A DNA stretch of 64,000 bases from Paenibacillus sp. CF384 (GTDB lineage Bacteria; Bacillota; Bacilli; Paenibacillales; Paenibacillaceae), in contig NZ_FNNV01000005.1 of the NCBI RefSeq assembly GCF_900106745.1, forward strand, positions 124,001 through 188,000. Direction: 5' to 3'. The position numbers and the translations under genes were made by a program. The notes beneath the pieces were generated by a model, which was not told where the DNA came from, did not search any database, and worked only from the letters and a program-made list of their open reading frames with translations. This document shows, piece by piece, positions 24,425-34,491 of the stretch; the stretch's first letter is position 1, and the number at the start of each line of letters is the position of its first letter.

Positions 24425-26032
24425 TTACTCGCCCCAACGCCAGCCGAACGGGTACTGCGCGGACAGTGTCAGCGGCAGTCGGCCTGTTGGCGTGAATTCG
24501 CCGAGCAGTGCGCCCGCGGCGGATTCCAGCGCGAGTGGACGGCATTCGTATACGGCGATGAACGCCGATACGTCCGGGTACACGAGCAGATCGAGCGGGT
24601 TGCGGACAGATACCGCAACCGTGCGATCGCCCGCTTCCGCGAGCAGCCGCGCAGCGAGCTCGCGCTCGTTCGCGTGCTTCGCCGCGTCGTAGCTCACGAA
24701 CACGATCTGCTCGAACGCCGCAAGATCCTGCAGCGCATCGGCAGCTCCGACGCGGCGCTCCGTCACATGCGGCATGCGCGCCGCGAGTCGGCCCCCAAGT
24801 GTACCGTCGTCGGTCAGCAGCTCGTCTGCTTCCGACACGGTCACGATCTCGGGCCAGAGCACGAGCGTCTTCGCCTCGCGCCGCAGCGGCAGCAAGCCGC
24901 GATCGTTCTTCACGAGCGTCGCAGAAGCCTCGCTCCAGTGGCGCGCTGCAGCCTGCTGGTCCGGCGTATTCAGCGCCGGTTCGACCTCCGCCCATGGCGC
25001 AAGCGCCTCGCCCACCGCGCGCTTCGCCTTCAAGCGCATGACGCGCGCCAGCGAAGCATCGATGCGCGCCTCGCTCAGCTCGCCGTTCTCTACCGCGGCA
25101 ACGACCGCTTCAATCGCAGTCCGCTGCTTCGCTGCCGTGTGGCAGATCAGCACCATATCCGCGCCTGCTTGCAGCGCCATAACAGCACCGCGCTCCGGAC
25201 CGTAGAACTTGTCGATGGCGTTCATCTCCAAGCAGTCCGTTACGATGACGCCTTCATAACCGAGCTCGCCGCGCAGCAAACCCGTCAATACAGGCTGCGA
25301 CAAGGTCGAAGGCACGCCCGACGGGTCTAGCGCAGGCAAACAAACATGTGCCGTCATGATCATATCCGTCTCGCCGGCTGCCATCTTGAAGGGCACCAGT
25401 TCAATCGCATCAAGCCGCTCCCGATCATGCGTCAACACAGGCAAATCGCGATGCGAGTCAACGCTCGTATCTCCATGTCCCGGAAAATGTTTCACGGTCG
25501 CCGAGACACGCGAGCGCTGATAACCGCGAACGGCCGCCAACCCAAGCTCGCCGACAACCTCCGGCCGATCGCTGTAGGAACGAACGTTAATAACCGGATT
25601 GTCCGGGTTATTGTTCACGTCGATGCAAGGCGCATAGTTCAAATTAATGCCGAGTGCGCGAAGCTGCTCGCCGCACATGGCCGCCGACTCGAACACGCCT
25701 CCGGCAGAACCTGCAGCGCCAAGCGCCATATTGCCCGGCATCAACGTGACACCTTTCACTAGCCGCGACACCATGCCGCCTTCTTGATCCACCGCAATAA
25801 ACATCGGCGATCTCCCCGATCGCTCTGCCGAAGCCATTAAACCTGCCGACAGGGCATGCACCTGTTTCGCATCTACGATATTACGCGTAAAATAGATAAT
25901 GCCGCCAACGCCGTAGTCCCCAATCAGCGCTTCGATCTCGGCAGACGGCTCATGACCGTGGAATCCAAACACAAATAACTGCCCGATTTTCTCCCGCAAA
26001 CTAAACTGTCCCCACGCAACTTGCTCTCCCAT
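24425..26032 (-). CDS. Glycoside hydrolase family 3, beta-N-acetylhexosaminidase-like
   Basis: 535 aa, GH3 enzyme of the NagZ branch. The TIM barrel shows IAVDQEGGMVSRL, LNYAPCIDVNNNP, the NagZ-specific VKHFPGHGDTSVDSHRDLP (catalytic acid/base His loop) and VIVTDCLEMNAI with the nucleophile Asp. A second alpha/beta domain (from about 360) makes it longer than single-domain NagZ. No signal peptide, so it acts in the cytoplasm on imported disaccharides, probably GlcNAc-containing cell-wall or chitin fragments. It is the last gene of the importer/two-component operon. The coding sequence has markedly higher GC than its neighbours at its 3' end. Confidence 0.9.
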   Translation of the reverse strand: MGEQVAWGQFSLREKIGQLFVFGFHGHEPSAEIEALIGDYGVGGIIYFTRNIVDAKQVHALSAGLMASAERSGRSPMFIAVDQEGGMVSRLVKGVTLMPGNMALGAAGSAGGVFESAAMCGEQLRALGINLNYAPCIDVNNNPDNPVINVRSYSDRPEVVGELGLAAVRGYQRSRVSATVKHFPGHGDTSVDSHRDLPVLTHDRERLDAIELVPFKMAAGETDMIMTAHVCLPALDPSGVPSTLSQPVLTGLLRGELGYEGVIVTDCLEMNAIDKFYGPERGAVMALQAGADMVLICHTAAKQRTAIEAVVAAVENGELSEARIDASLARVMRLKAKRAVGEALAPWAEVEPALNTPDQQAAARHWSEASATLVKNDRGLLPLRREAKTLVLWPEIVTVSEADELLTDDGTLGGRLAARMPHVTERRVGAADALQDLAAFEQIVFVSYDAAKHANERELAARLLAEAGDRTVAVSVRNPLDLLVYPDVSAFIAVYECRPLALESAAGALLGEFTPTGRLPLTLSAQYPFGWRWGE

Positions 26033-26053
26033 GTCTCGAACGCACCTCTCCCG

Positions 26054-27724
26054 TTAATGCTCATCCTCTGAATCTTCAGAAACCGCTAGCAGCGATCCGC
26101 CGCCCTGAACGGCCATTCGGTAGTCCGTCGGTTTCTGTCCCGCATACTTCATAAACACTTTTGTAAAATACCGCCGCTCCGCATACCCGACTTCCTTGGC
26201 AATCAGCGCGACGCTCTTCGGCGTATCGAGCAGCAGCGATTTGGCTTTCTCCATTCGCTGACGCGTAATATATTCGATGAAGGTTTCGCCATACGTTTGC
26301 TTAAATAACAAGCTGAAATGCGAGGTCGACAATCCGACGTATGTAGCGGCTTCTTCCACGCTGAGATCGCGGAACAGATGACGGTCCATGAACTGCTTCG
26401 CATCGGTCATCTGCCGCTCGGAATGCTTCCGCTTGTCCGTCGAACGCGCCACGCCTTCACTGGAAGCCTGCCGGATCGCCGCGAACAAATCCTTCACGCC
26501 AAAATGCAAGTCCATCTTGCGCCACATGGCTTCTTCCTGCTCACGCTGCAGCAAATCCGCTTCCTTCAGCTCCCGCATCAGATGCAGCGCCAGAAAATGC
26601 AGCATCGGCTTCAGCCGACCTTCCGCACTGCCGCCGGCCTTATGCAGCTGCTCCGCCAGTCGCTTCTGCTCGCCTTCTACGCCGACCGCATCGCCGCGCT
26701 TCATCGCACCAATCAACCGCTCCGCAATATCCCACAGCGTGCGCCCCGCATCAAAGCCTCCTGCAAGCTCGCTGCCGTAGACCGCGATCGGCACCGATTC
26801 GGTAGACAGCTGCATGCCGCGCTGCACGGTTTTATAAGCGGAGGACAGCTTATTCATCGCTGTCATTTTATCATAAATACCCGCATGCAGCTGCAATTTA
26901 GCATTCTTGCGAACGGAGGCCAGCAGCATTTCTGCCCACTGCTTCACCTGCAGGTCACGGGCCTCCGGCGAACCATCTCCGCTTGCCGCAGCCTTCTCGC
27001 CGCGAATCAAGACGCACCATTCGCCATCACGCATTTGGATGACGGCATGATGCAGCCCATCCAGCTGCAGCGTTTCGCGCAGGACGTTACATACGGCGAA
27101 ATTCCAGATCTTCCGCTCTTTGTCCGGCCATTCACGCCAATCCCGAGCATCGGCTGAACCGGCATCGATATCGAGCACGAGCAGCGTATATTGGGGCTCC
27201 CCGAGCAGCTGCTCCTGTCCCGCCATCAGCCAATTGTCCGGGGTAATATCCGTATAGTCCATCAGCACATCATACAGAATCTTCTCGTTCACCAAATCGA
27301 TCATGCGATCGAGCTTGCGCTGCTCTTCCTTCATCTGCTGCCGTTTATTGCGCTGCTCCGACATGACGCGGGCGATAACGCCAGTCAGCTCATCATACGG
27401 AATCGGTTTAAGGATATAATCCTTCACCCCATACTGAATCGCAGACCTCGTGTACGAGAAGTCCTGGTAGCCCGAGAGCATGATAACATCGCAAACCATT
27501 CCCCGCTCCCGAATCTGGCGGACGAGCTCGAGTCCATCCATGACCGGCATCCGGATGTCGCAGAGGATCAAATCCGCAGGTTTCTCCCGCAGAAGCTCCA
27601 ATGCCTCAACACCGTTCTTCGCGGTACCTGTAACTTCAAGTCCAAGCATACTCCAAGGGATAACCTTCTCTAGGTTGCGAGTAATATGTTGTTCGTCATC
27701 GACAAGCAGCACTTTTCCGTTCAT
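26054..27724 (-). CDS. AraC-type response regulator, YesN family
   Basis: 556 aa. Receiver domain with acidic pocket LLVDDEQ and phospho-acceptor Asp56 in LILCDIRMPVMDGLEL, and the conserved lysine in YILKPIPYDEL. A long middle region, then a C-terminal AraC HTH (AATYVGLSTSHFSLLFKQTYGETFIEYITRQRM and a second helix pair SVALIAKEVGYAERRYFTKVF). Paired with the sensor kinase immediately upstream; the start overlaps the kinase stop by four bases. It should activate the ABC importer in response to an extracellular sugar. Confidence 0.92.
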   Translation of the reverse strand: MNGKVLLVDDEQHITRNLEKVIPWSMLGLEVTGTAKNGVEALELLREKPADLILCDIRMPVMDGLELVRQIRERGMVCDVIMLSGYQDFSYTRSAIQYGVKDYILKPIPYDELTGVIARVMSEQRNKRQQMKEEQRKLDRMIDLVNEKILYDVLMDYTDITPDNWLMAGQEQLLGEPQYTLLVLDIDAGSADARDWREWPDKERKIWNFAVCNVLRETLQLDGLHHAVIQMRDGEWCVLIRGEKAAASGDGSPEARDLQVKQWAEMLLASVRKNAKLQLHAGIYDKMTAMNKLSSAYKTVQRGMQLSTESVPIAVYGSELAGGFDAGRTLWDIAERLIGAMKRGDAVGVEGEQKRLAEQLHKAGGSAEGRLKPMLHFLALHLMRELKEADLLQREQEEAMWRKMDLHFGVKDLFAAIRQASSEGVARSTDKRKHSERQMTDAKQFMDRHLFRDLSVEEAATYVGLSTSHFSLLFKQTYGETFIEYITRQRMEKAKSLLLDTPKSVALIAKEVGYAERRYFTKVFMKYAGQKPTDYRMAVQGGGSLLAVSEDSEDEH

Positions 27725-29535
27725 ACCCGTTCACCTCTGTTTCGTGGAATCTTAATTCGGATAATGGTGCCGTACCCCTCCTGGCTGCACAGGAGCAAAC
27801 CATAAGGCGAGCCATAATGAATGCGAAGCCGATCTGCGACACTGCGCAGTCCAAGTCCGCGCCGTTCTCCTTGTTCCGCCATGTTCAAATCGAGATCTCG
27901 CTCCTGCTCGCTGCTCAGTCCGTTAATGCGTTTCAAGGCCTCCTCGTTCATGCCGATTCCATTATCGGTAACGGTCAGGATGACCAAACCTTCTTCCAGA
28001 TGAACCGAAACGGAAATCATGCCAACATGCGCAAGCCCTTCAAATCCGTGTTGAATACTGTTCTCGACAAGCGGCTGCAGGGTCAGCTTCAGAATCGTAT
28101 AATCGAGCGTCTCCTCCGAGATCAACAGCTCATAGCTGAATAGATCCTCGAAGCGGTATTTCTGAATCTCCAGGTAGCTGCGCACATGCTCAACCTCTTG
28201 CTGAACCGTAATAATCTCCGAGTGATGCATGCTCGTTCGCAGGAGGATGCTCAATCTGCGCACCATCTGCATGATTTTGCCGCCTTCGTTCTGGGCTGCC
28301 AGCGCATTGATCGACTCCAGCGTATTAAATAGAAAATGCGGCTTGATCTGCGCCTGCATCAGCATCATCTCCGCGCGCTGCTTCCGCTCCTGCTCGGTGC
28401 GCACCTCACTTAGCAGACGCCCTATTGTCTCCACCATGCTGTTAAAGCTGCGCGCTAGGAGCACGGTTTCGTCCTTGCCTTTCGCCGGAACGCGGGTATC
28501 CATCATGCCCTGCTCCACGAGGCGCATTTTGCGAACGACCCGAATGATTGATTTCGCGACCCGGCTAACGAAGAAAATATTAAATAGAATCGCAAAAATC
28601 AAACATAGCAGCGTAATTCCGCCGATCCACTGCACGAAACGGATATTTTCGCTGGTGAGCGACTCCCATGACTTGACGGAAATAAGGATCCACCCGCTGC
28701 GGTCGAGGTTATACGCCGAAACAAGAGAATCCTCATGATTGAACATGGTGCGAGAGCTTACATAACGCTGGGTATGCTGCAATTGAAGCTGCATTTCATT
28801 TTGAGCGTATCTTCCCTCTAATTCGTGCTTACTATCCAGCATAACCAGACCGCCGTTGTTGATGATGAGATAGCGAGTCTGCGTTTCTTGTTCCCCTGAG
28901 AGCGTAAAATCCTGCAGCATGCTGTCCACATCGTCGGTCTTCACCTGTGTCACCATAATACCGGATTCGTTGAAAGATTCCATATCACGCACAATGCGCA
29001 GCTGCGTGAATAAAGCCGCACCGGTACCTGTTAAGCCGGGCTGTTCGTAAGGACCGATCCACATCGGCCGGCCGCTGTACTGCTTGATCTGCGGATAGAT
29101 CGAGTGATTCTTCAACATATCGTACGTAATATTCTTAAATGTCGTCGGATCATTACGATAAGAACGGAACATCGTCCCGTCCTCCCCGTAAAGCATCACC
29201 ATGCTGAGCGCCGGATTTTGCCAAAGCAGCTTTCCGAGCGACTTCTCGTATTGGCTGATTGCGATCAGCCTGCTTGCATCATTAACCGAGTTGCGGGAGC
29301 TGCGCAGCGCATCTTGAACGGTTGCGTTCGTGACGCTGGTATCGGTAAGCTGATCGAGCTCCCGGAAGAAATAGCGGATATTGCCGCCCACCGCTTTGAG
29401 CGTAATTTCGGTTTGCTCGCTATACTTCTTCTCCAGCAGCTGCTCCGAATTCAGAAAGGAGACGATGCCAAGACAAATAAGCGGAGCAACGATCAAACCT
29501 ATAAATGCCAGCAGCAGCTTCGGACGCAAATTCAT
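27721..29535 (-). CDS. Sensor histidine kinase, YesM family
   Basis: 604 aa. First membrane segment LLLAFIGLIVAPLICLGIVSF, an extracellular sensor region of about 260 residues (dCache-like), a second membrane segment near 300, then HAMP and His_kinase domains: phospho-acceptor in QIKPHFLFNTLESINAL, N-box PLVENSIQHGF, G1 VTDNGIGM and G2 RGLGLRSVADRL. It senses a sugar at the cell surface and passes phosphate to the YesN-type regulator. It is 64 bp downstream of the last permease gene. Confidence 0.92.
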   Translation of the reverse strand: MNLRPKLLLAFIGLIVAPLICLGIVSFLNSEQLLEKKYSEQTEITLKAVGGNIRYFFRELDQLTDTSVTNATVQDALRSSRNSVNDASRLIAISQYEKSLGKLLWQNPALSMVMLYGEDGTMFRSYRNDPTTFKNITYDMLKNHSIYPQIKQYSGRPMWIGPYEQPGLTGTGAALFTQLRIVRDMESFNESGIMVTQVKTDDVDSMLQDFTLSGEQETQTRYLIINNGGLVMLDSKHELEGRYAQNEMQLQLQHTQRYVSSRTMFNHEDSLVSAYNLDRSGWILISVKSWESLTSENIRFVQWIGGITLLCLIFAILFNIFFVSRVAKSIIRVVRKMRLVEQGMMDTRVPAKGKDETVLLARSFNSMVETIGRLLSEVRTEQERKQRAEMMLMQAQIKPHFLFNTLESINALAAQNEGGKIMQMVRRLSILLRTSMHHSEIITVQQEVEHVRSYLEIQKYRFEDLFSYELLISEETLDYTILKLTLQPLVENSIQHGFEGLAHVGMISVSVHLEEGLVILTVTDNGIGMNEEALKRINGLSSEQERDLDLNMAEQGERRGLGLRSVADRLRIHYGSPYGLLLCSQEGYGTIIRIKIPRNRGERV

Positions 29536-29599
29536 GGGACGGCTCCTTTATGAGTACAGTTCTTGTCACCGACAAGCGCGTCCGCGCCAAGCTACGAAG

Positions 29600-30499
29600 T
29601 TAGCCCTTCACGCTGCCCGCTGTCATTCCGTCGATAATTTGGCGCTGCAGGAACATGTACACGAGCAGCACCGGAATGATGCTGATAATGACTGCCGCAG
29701 AGAGCGATGCAAAATTCGTCCGGTAGCCGTCATTGAACGTAGCCATTCCGGTCGGCAGCGTACGCAGCGATTCTGTCGTGACGAGCAGCTGCGAGAGTAT
29801 ATATTCGTTCCAGTTGCCGATGAACGCAAGGATGAAGACGGTAACGAGCGCCGGCATCGACACCGGTATAATCACTCTGACGAACAATCCCGCAGCACTA
29901 AGCCCGTCCATAATGCCGGCCTCTTCAAGCTCGGTTGGAACGGATTGCATGAACGCATGCAGGATGAAGATGGTAATTGGCAATGCATATGTGCAGTATA
30001 CCAAAATGAGCGCCTGATGCGTATCGTAGAGATGAAGATCATTCACCAAGCGGTACAGGGGGATGAACAGAGCGCCCGGAGGCACGAGCAAGCCCATCAG
30101 AATAAGACCATAAATCCGCTTGCTTAGCACTTTGTATTTCATCCGGGACAACGCGAAAGCCGTTGCTGCCGAAAGCACAATCGTTAGCAAACATGCAGCA
30201 ACCGTTACATATAGACTGTTAAACGCATACTCCCCGATATGAGCGCTTTGCCAAGCAGCCTTGTAGTTGTCGAAGTTGAACTTGGATGGGAATGCCCAGG
30301 TATTAACGGTAATCTCCCGATTCGTCTTGAATGAAGATAGGAGCAGCCACAGCAGCGGGAAAAGAATCACAATCACGTACACCCATAATGACAAATGAAG
30401 CGACCACTGGCTGTTGCTTATTTTGTTCGAACGGTGCAGTTTATGATTGGCCGTATCTTTCGATGGTGTAAGGTTGCCTTTCGTAAGGACACGTTCCAT
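29600..30499 (-). CDS. Carbohydrate ABC transporter permease, MalG type
   Basis: 299 aa with six membrane segments; the EAA loop is ELEEAGIMDGLSAAGLFVRVIIP near residues 190-215, and the typical C-terminus GMTAGSVKG is present. Inner-membrane subunit of a CUT1 sugar importer, partnered with the MalF-type permease whose stop overlaps its start by one base. The family relies on a shared ATPase encoded elsewhere. Confidence 0.92.
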   Translation of the reverse strand: MERVLTKGNLTPSKDTANHKLHRSNKISNSQWSLHLSLWVYVIVILFPLLWLLLSSFKTNREITVNTWAFPSKFNFDNYKAAWQSAHIGEYAFNSLYVTVAACLLTIVLSAATAFALSRMKYKVLSKRIYGLILMGLLVPPGALFIPLYRLVNDLHLYDTHQALILVYCTYALPITIFILHAFMQSVPTELEEAGIMDGLSAAGLFVRVIIPVSMPALVTVFILAFIGNWNEYILSQLLVTTESLRTLPTGMATFNDGYRTNFASLSAAVIISIIPVLLVYMFLQRQIIDGMTAGSVKG

Positions 30500-31380
30500 T
30501 AGTACTGCACCTCCTCGGATTTGGATACACGCTGCAGGATAGCCGTCATCGCCAGAATCAGAATGAACATCGCTACGCCGATGGAGCTGCCATAACCAAG
30601 CTCCAAGGAGCGGAAGCCGACTTTCAGAGCATACGTTGACATCACCTCTGTAGACTGGAAGGGTCCGCCATTGGTCATAATTTGCACGATATCAAGCACT
30701 TTTAACGTGCCGGACACCGTTAGCAGCAGCATGACGAACAGAATGGGACGTACGAGCGGCAGCGTGATTTTCCACGTTTCGCTCCATGCGTTGACGCCGT
30801 CGATCTTCGCCGCTTCGCCGATTTCCTTCGGAATATTCAGAATCGCAGCCAGACAGAGCACAATGAAGAAACCGATGTTCTGCCATGCGTTCGCGATCAG
30901 AATCGAGAGCATCGCCAGATGTGGATCGGAGAGCCATTCTTTCGCCCAGCTTTCGCCGCCGATCGCGCGCAAAACTTGGTTGATCATACCGGATTCATAG
31001 TTGTACAATACGCCGAACAGAATCGCGACGGTTGCCGTGGAGATGACGACAGGTACGAACACAGCTGATTTATAGAAACCGCGCATGCGTCTTGCTTTAC
31101 TGACCATAATGGCAATCAGAAACACGAGCGGAATATTGACGATAAGGGAAAAAGCCATGAAATAGAAGTTGTTGCCGAGCGATTTCAAGAACACTTCGTC
31201 GTGAATCAATCTTGTAAAGTTATCGATGCCGATAAATACTTTCTCGGAAATGCCATCCCATTGATAGAATCCATAAATGAAAGACACAACGACCGGATAT
31301 AAAAAGAACAAACCGTAAAGCAGAAGCGTGGGGATAACAAAAGCCAGATACGTCCAAGGGTTTCTCAGCGCTTGATACAT
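30499..31380 (-). CDS. Carbohydrate ABC transporter permease, MalF type
   Basis: 293 aa. Membrane segments include AFVIPTLLLYGLFFLYPVVV; the EAA loop is GEAAKIDGVNAWSETWKITLP at about 195-215. It follows the binding-protein gene after an attenuator hairpin. First permease of the importer used with the GH3 enzyme. Confidence 0.92.
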   Translation of the reverse strand: MYQALRNPWTYLAFVIPTLLLYGLFFLYPVVVSFIYGFYQWDGISEKVFIGIDNFTRLIHDEVFLKSLGNNFYFMAFSLIVNIPLVFLIAIMVSKARRMRGFYKSAVFVPVVISTATVAILFGVLYNYESGMINQVLRAIGGESWAKEWLSDPHLAMLSILIANAWQNIGFFIVLCLAAILNIPKEIGEAAKIDGVNAWSETWKITLPLVRPILFVMLLLTVSGTLKVLDIVQIMTNGGPFQSTEVMSTYALKVGFRSLELGYGSSIGVAMFILILAMTAILQRVSKSEEVQY

Positions 31381-31408
31381 TGGGATCCTCCTAGCAGGTT
31401 AGGCGTAT

Positions 31409-31442
31409 AAAAAGAGGGTGCCTGTTACGGCAGGACACCCTC
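31409..31442 (-). terminator. Attenuator between binding-protein and permease genes
   Basis: GAGGGTG / CACCCTC outer stem with inner CCTG / CAGG, followed on the minus strand by TTTTTATA. Its place between the binding-protein and permease genes suggests partial termination that keeps the binding protein in excess. Confidence 0.75.
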
Positions 31443-31468
31443 CATTCATCAACAAGTTGTGATTGCTC

Positions 31469-32833
31469 TTATTTTTGTGCTGCGTTCGCTTTCTCTTGGG
31501 ACGCTTGGATTTTCGCCGCTACTTCTTCCGGCTTCTTCACTTTGCCGATCAGCTCTTGCAGACCTACACCTACATCAGCGCCAACGCTTGGTTGAACGAT
31601 CGCGTCAAAAGCTTTCCAGGACGTCGATGCGCCGCCCATTACGTTCAGAACATCAGAGATCAGCGGATCTACGCCGGACAGGTCGGACAGTTTCATGGAA
31701 GGAAGAACCTTGTCTTCAAGCAGCGTACGCTTCTGGATTTCTTCGTTGAAGAAGTTACCGATGAATTTCTTCACTGCTTCTTTTTGATCATCATTCAGGT
31801 TAGACGAGAAGCCGAAACCGTTGGAGTAACTTGCATTGATCGATGTTTGGTCGCCTTTACCGCCGTCGATGGACGGGTAGGAGAAGTAACCGATATTGCC
31901 TTTGAGCTCGCCTGCTTCGTCGCCTGTGAAGCGGTTGGCATCCCAGCTTCCTGTGAAGACCATCGCTGCGTCTCCTTTCAGGAATTGCGCGCCTTGCTCT
32001 GCATATGGCAAGCCAAGTGCACCTTTAGTGAAGTAATCGTTATTCACCAGTGTTGCGTAGTCGCTGAAGCCGGCTACGAAATCAGCATCGGTCCATTTGG
32101 CTTCGCCTGTCACCAGTTTGCTGAAAGCATCGATGCCCACGCGACGTTCCATGACTGTGTTCCACAGCATGCCGTTAACCCAGCCGTCTTTGGCCGCAAG
32201 CGCGAATGGCGTTTTGCCTTTTGCTTTAATCGCGTCGGCTACTTTGATCAGGTCTGCGAATGTTTTCGGAACTTCCAGGCCGTAATCCGTGAACATCTTC
32301 TTGTTATAGAACACGCCCTCGCTGTAACCGCCGAATGGAAGGCCGTACACTTTACCGTCGATTGTAAACTCGTCCAAGCTTGCGAACTTGTCTTTGATGC
32401 CAAGCTCTTCAATGATCGGCGTCAGGTCGAGCATACGGCCTGCTTTTACGTAGAGGTTCAAGTCCGCGCCGCCGAATACTTCGAAGATGTCAGGCGGGTT
32501 GCCTGCGGCCATTTCCGCTTTCAGCTTCTGATCGCGGTTAACGACTTCGTCGATACCTTCAAGGTTGAATTTGAGGCCGGCGTTTTCTTGTTCTGTTTTT
32601 GCTACAACATCTTGCAGGATCTTCAGACGCACTTTGCTTGTTTCTTTAATTTGCGTATGACGCAGGGAAAGCGTAACGTCTTTCGCCACCGGCGTTTCGT
32701 TGTTGGTTGAGCCTTCGTTCGTTGTCGTATTTGAAGTGTTGGTAGTGTTGTTGTCGTCTTTGGAACCGCATGCGGAAAGTACAAGGGATGCCGACATGAG
32801 CGTCACGGCTGCGACTGTAAATCCTTTTTTCAT
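31469..32833 (-). CDS. Sugar ABC transporter substrate-binding lipoprotein
   Basis: 454 aa, extracellular solute-binding family 1. Signal peptide with lipobox SLVLSAC, then an Asn/Thr-rich linker (NNTTNTSNTTTNEGSTNNE). Mature fold: FNLEGIDEVVNRDQKLKAEMAAGNPPDIFEV, VYGLPFGGYSEGVFYNKKMF and VFTGSWDANRF typical of oligosaccharide binders. First gene of a six-gene minus-strand operon (binding protein, two permeases, kinase, regulator, GH3). With the NagZ-like enzyme, a GlcNAc-containing oligosaccharide is the likely ligand. The ribosome site (GGAGGTC) lies before the ATG at 32833. Confidence 0.92.
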   Translation of the reverse strand: MKKGFTVAAVTLMSASLVLSACGSKDDNNTTNTSNTTTNEGSTNNETPVAKDVTLSLRHTQIKETSKVRLKILQDVVAKTEQENAGLKFNLEGIDEVVNRDQKLKAEMAAGNPPDIFEVFGGADLNLYVKAGRMLDLTPIIEELGIKDKFASLDEFTIDGKVYGLPFGGYSEGVFYNKKMFTDYGLEVPKTFADLIKVADAIKAKGKTPFALAAKDGWVNGMLWNTVMERRVGIDAFSKLVTGEAKWTDADFVAGFSDYATLVNNDYFTKGALGLPYAEQGAQFLKGDAAMVFTGSWDANRFTGDEAGELKGNIGYFSYPSIDGGKGDQTSINASYSNGFGFSSNLNDDQKEAVKKFIGNFFNEEIQKRTLLEDKVLPSMKLSDLSGVDPLISDVLNVMGGASTSWKAFDAIVQPSVGADVGVGLQELIGKVKKPEEVAAKIQASQEKANAAQK

Positions 32834-32975
32834 TTCAAGACCTCCAAATGTGTAATCGTAATAGTTGTTTACTGCTCTTCCTTACACTTTGAATTATAGA
32901 GGGAGCAGCAAGAACGCAGGAGGTCGAAAATACAACGAGATGGGGATACTTTTAGGCTTGAAAATGAGGAAGGGG

Positions 32976-33014
32976 TAATAATAAACGACCCACAGGAGGT
33001 AATAATCCTGTGGG
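32976..33014 (-). terminator. Stem-loop after the aldo/keto reductase
   Basis: Perfect 9-bp stem CCCACAGGA / TCCTGTGGG with an 8-nt loop, followed on the minus strand by TCGTTTATTATTA, a weak U-run. Probably ends the reductase transcript before the importer operon. Confidence 0.6.
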
Positions 33015-33088
33015 CAGCGTTATTAATCAGAGAATAGTATCCTTGCTGTTAGGTTCCATGACATTGGAACGTGTGATTGACTTATTGA

Positions 33089-34066
33089 TTACCAAGCATA
33101 CGCGCGTGGTGCTTCTCCGCCTGGTCCTGGGAAGATCTCGTCGATGCGTTTCAGCGTCGACTCGTCCAATTCAAGCTCAACTGCACGCAGAGAGCTTTCG
33201 AATTGCTCGGCCGTACGTACGCCGATGATTGGAGCTGTTACAGCTGGGTTCGACAGCAGCCATGCCAGCGAAACAACATCCTCGCGTTCGCCAAGCTCGT
33301 CGCAAAGCGCGCCGTAAGCTTCAAGCTGCGCCGCGTGCTGCTCGATGCGCTTGAGGTCACCGCTGCGTTTGCCAGCGCCGCCGCGGCGAACGTTACCAGC
33401 CAGCAGGCCGCCGTCAAGCGGGCTCCAGGGAATGACGCCGATGCCGAGTCCTTGGGAGGCTGGCAGTACTTCCAGCTCCGGCAAGCGGCAAAGCAGGTTA
33501 TATTTATGTTGCTCCGACACAAGTCCGAGTATTCCGCGAGCTTTGGCTTCGCCTTGTGCAACGGCAAGGTCCCAGCCGGCAAAGTTGCTCGCCCCGACGT
33601 AGCCGATTTGACCTTGTGTTTGTGCCGCTTGGAATGCAGGCCATAGCTCGTCCCAGCTCACGTTGCGATCAACGTGATGCATTTGGTACAGCTCGATATG
33701 ATCCGTTTGTAAGCGCTTAAGCGAGGCTTCCAAGTGACGGCGAAGCTTATAAGCAGACAACCCGCCATCGCGGTTTGGTCCATCGTTCTTGTTACTCATA
33801 TCACCGTAGAATTTCGTTGCCAGCACGGTACGCTCACGGCGTCCGCCGCCTTGCGCGAACCAGCGACCGATGATTTCCTCCGTGCGGCCGGCATTCTCGC
33901 CCCAACCGTAAATGTTCGCCGTATCAAAGAAGTTAATGCCCGCATCCAGTGCCGCATCCATAATCCGAAACGCTTCCTGCTCGTCCGTATCGACTCCGAA
34001 ATTCATCGTTCCCAAGCACAAGCGGCTAACCTTCAAACCAGAACGTCCCAAATAGGTATACTTCAT
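33089..34066 (-). CDS. Aldo/keto reductase (YhdN/general stress type)
   Basis: 325-aa NADPH-dependent oxidoreductase. Motifs: YLGRSGLKVSRLCLGTMNFG, NFFDTANIYGWGENAGRTEEIIG (catalytic Asp and Tyr), VLATKF (Lys), LYQMHHVDRNVSWDELW (His), and IIGVRTAEQFESSLRAV (cofactor). A single gene between a hairpin and the repeat arrays. Probably reduces reactive aldehydes; the substrate is unknown. The sequence differs clearly from the inositol-linked reductase at 3111-4040. Confidence 0.9.
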   Translation of the reverse strand: MKYTYLGRSGLKVSRLCLGTMNFGVDTDEQEAFRIMDAALDAGINFFDTANIYGWGENAGRTEEIIGRWFAQGGGRRERTVLATKFYGDMSNKNDGPNRDGGLSAYKLRRHLEASLKRLQTDHIELYQMHHVDRNVSWDELWPAFQAAQTQGQIGYVGASNFAGWDLAVAQGEAKARGILGLVSEQHKYNLLCRLPELEVLPASQGLGIGVIPWSPLDGGLLAGNVRRGGAGKRSGDLKRIEQHAAQLEAYGALCDELGEREDVVSLAWLLSNPAVTAPIIGVRTAEQFESSLRAVELELDESTLKRIDEIFPGPGGEAPRAYAW

Positions 34067-34192
34067 CTTGATTTCACAGCTCCTCTTCCAAGTATGAATG
34101 AGATAAGGAAATAAGTCCCTTTCCTATTATAAAGAATTTGGCCGGGAAAGAGAAATGAAGTTGCTGTTTAGGCGATTGGAGAATTGCTGCGC

Positions 34193-34412
34193 ATGTGTGG
34201 CTCTCAGGACCACACATTTGCTCGAATTGGATGACTGCGGCGTATGTGTGGCTCTCAGGACCACACATTTGCTCGAATTGGATGATTACGGCTCATGTGT
34301 GGCTCTCAGAACCACACATGTGCTCGAATTGGATGATTACGGCTCATGTGTGGCTCTCAGGACCACACATGAGCTCGAATTGAATGACTGCGGCGCACGT
34401 GGCTCTCCATAC
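34193..34412. repeat. Tandem repeat array C, 51-bp period, hairpin-bearing
   Basis: Units start at 34193, 34244, 34295 and 34346, with a degenerate fifth at 34397. Each holds an inverted repeat ATGTGTGG ... CCACACAT (8-bp stem, 9-nt loop CTCTCAGGA). The unit is related to array B. It lies about 120 bp upstream of the reductase start. Confidence 0.92.
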
Positions 34413-34491
34413 TAAGTTAATGCAAATCTCTCGGTAAGTTAGTTGCTATCGAGTATCTAAGGCGGATGTCTGCTGCAACGAGCTCTGGCTA

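Noticed and set aside
24318..24995. 225-aa minus-strand gene over the GH3 3' end
   Set aside because: Arg/Ala-rich shadow frame of the GC-rich GH3 coding region; it also spans the terminator and part of array B.
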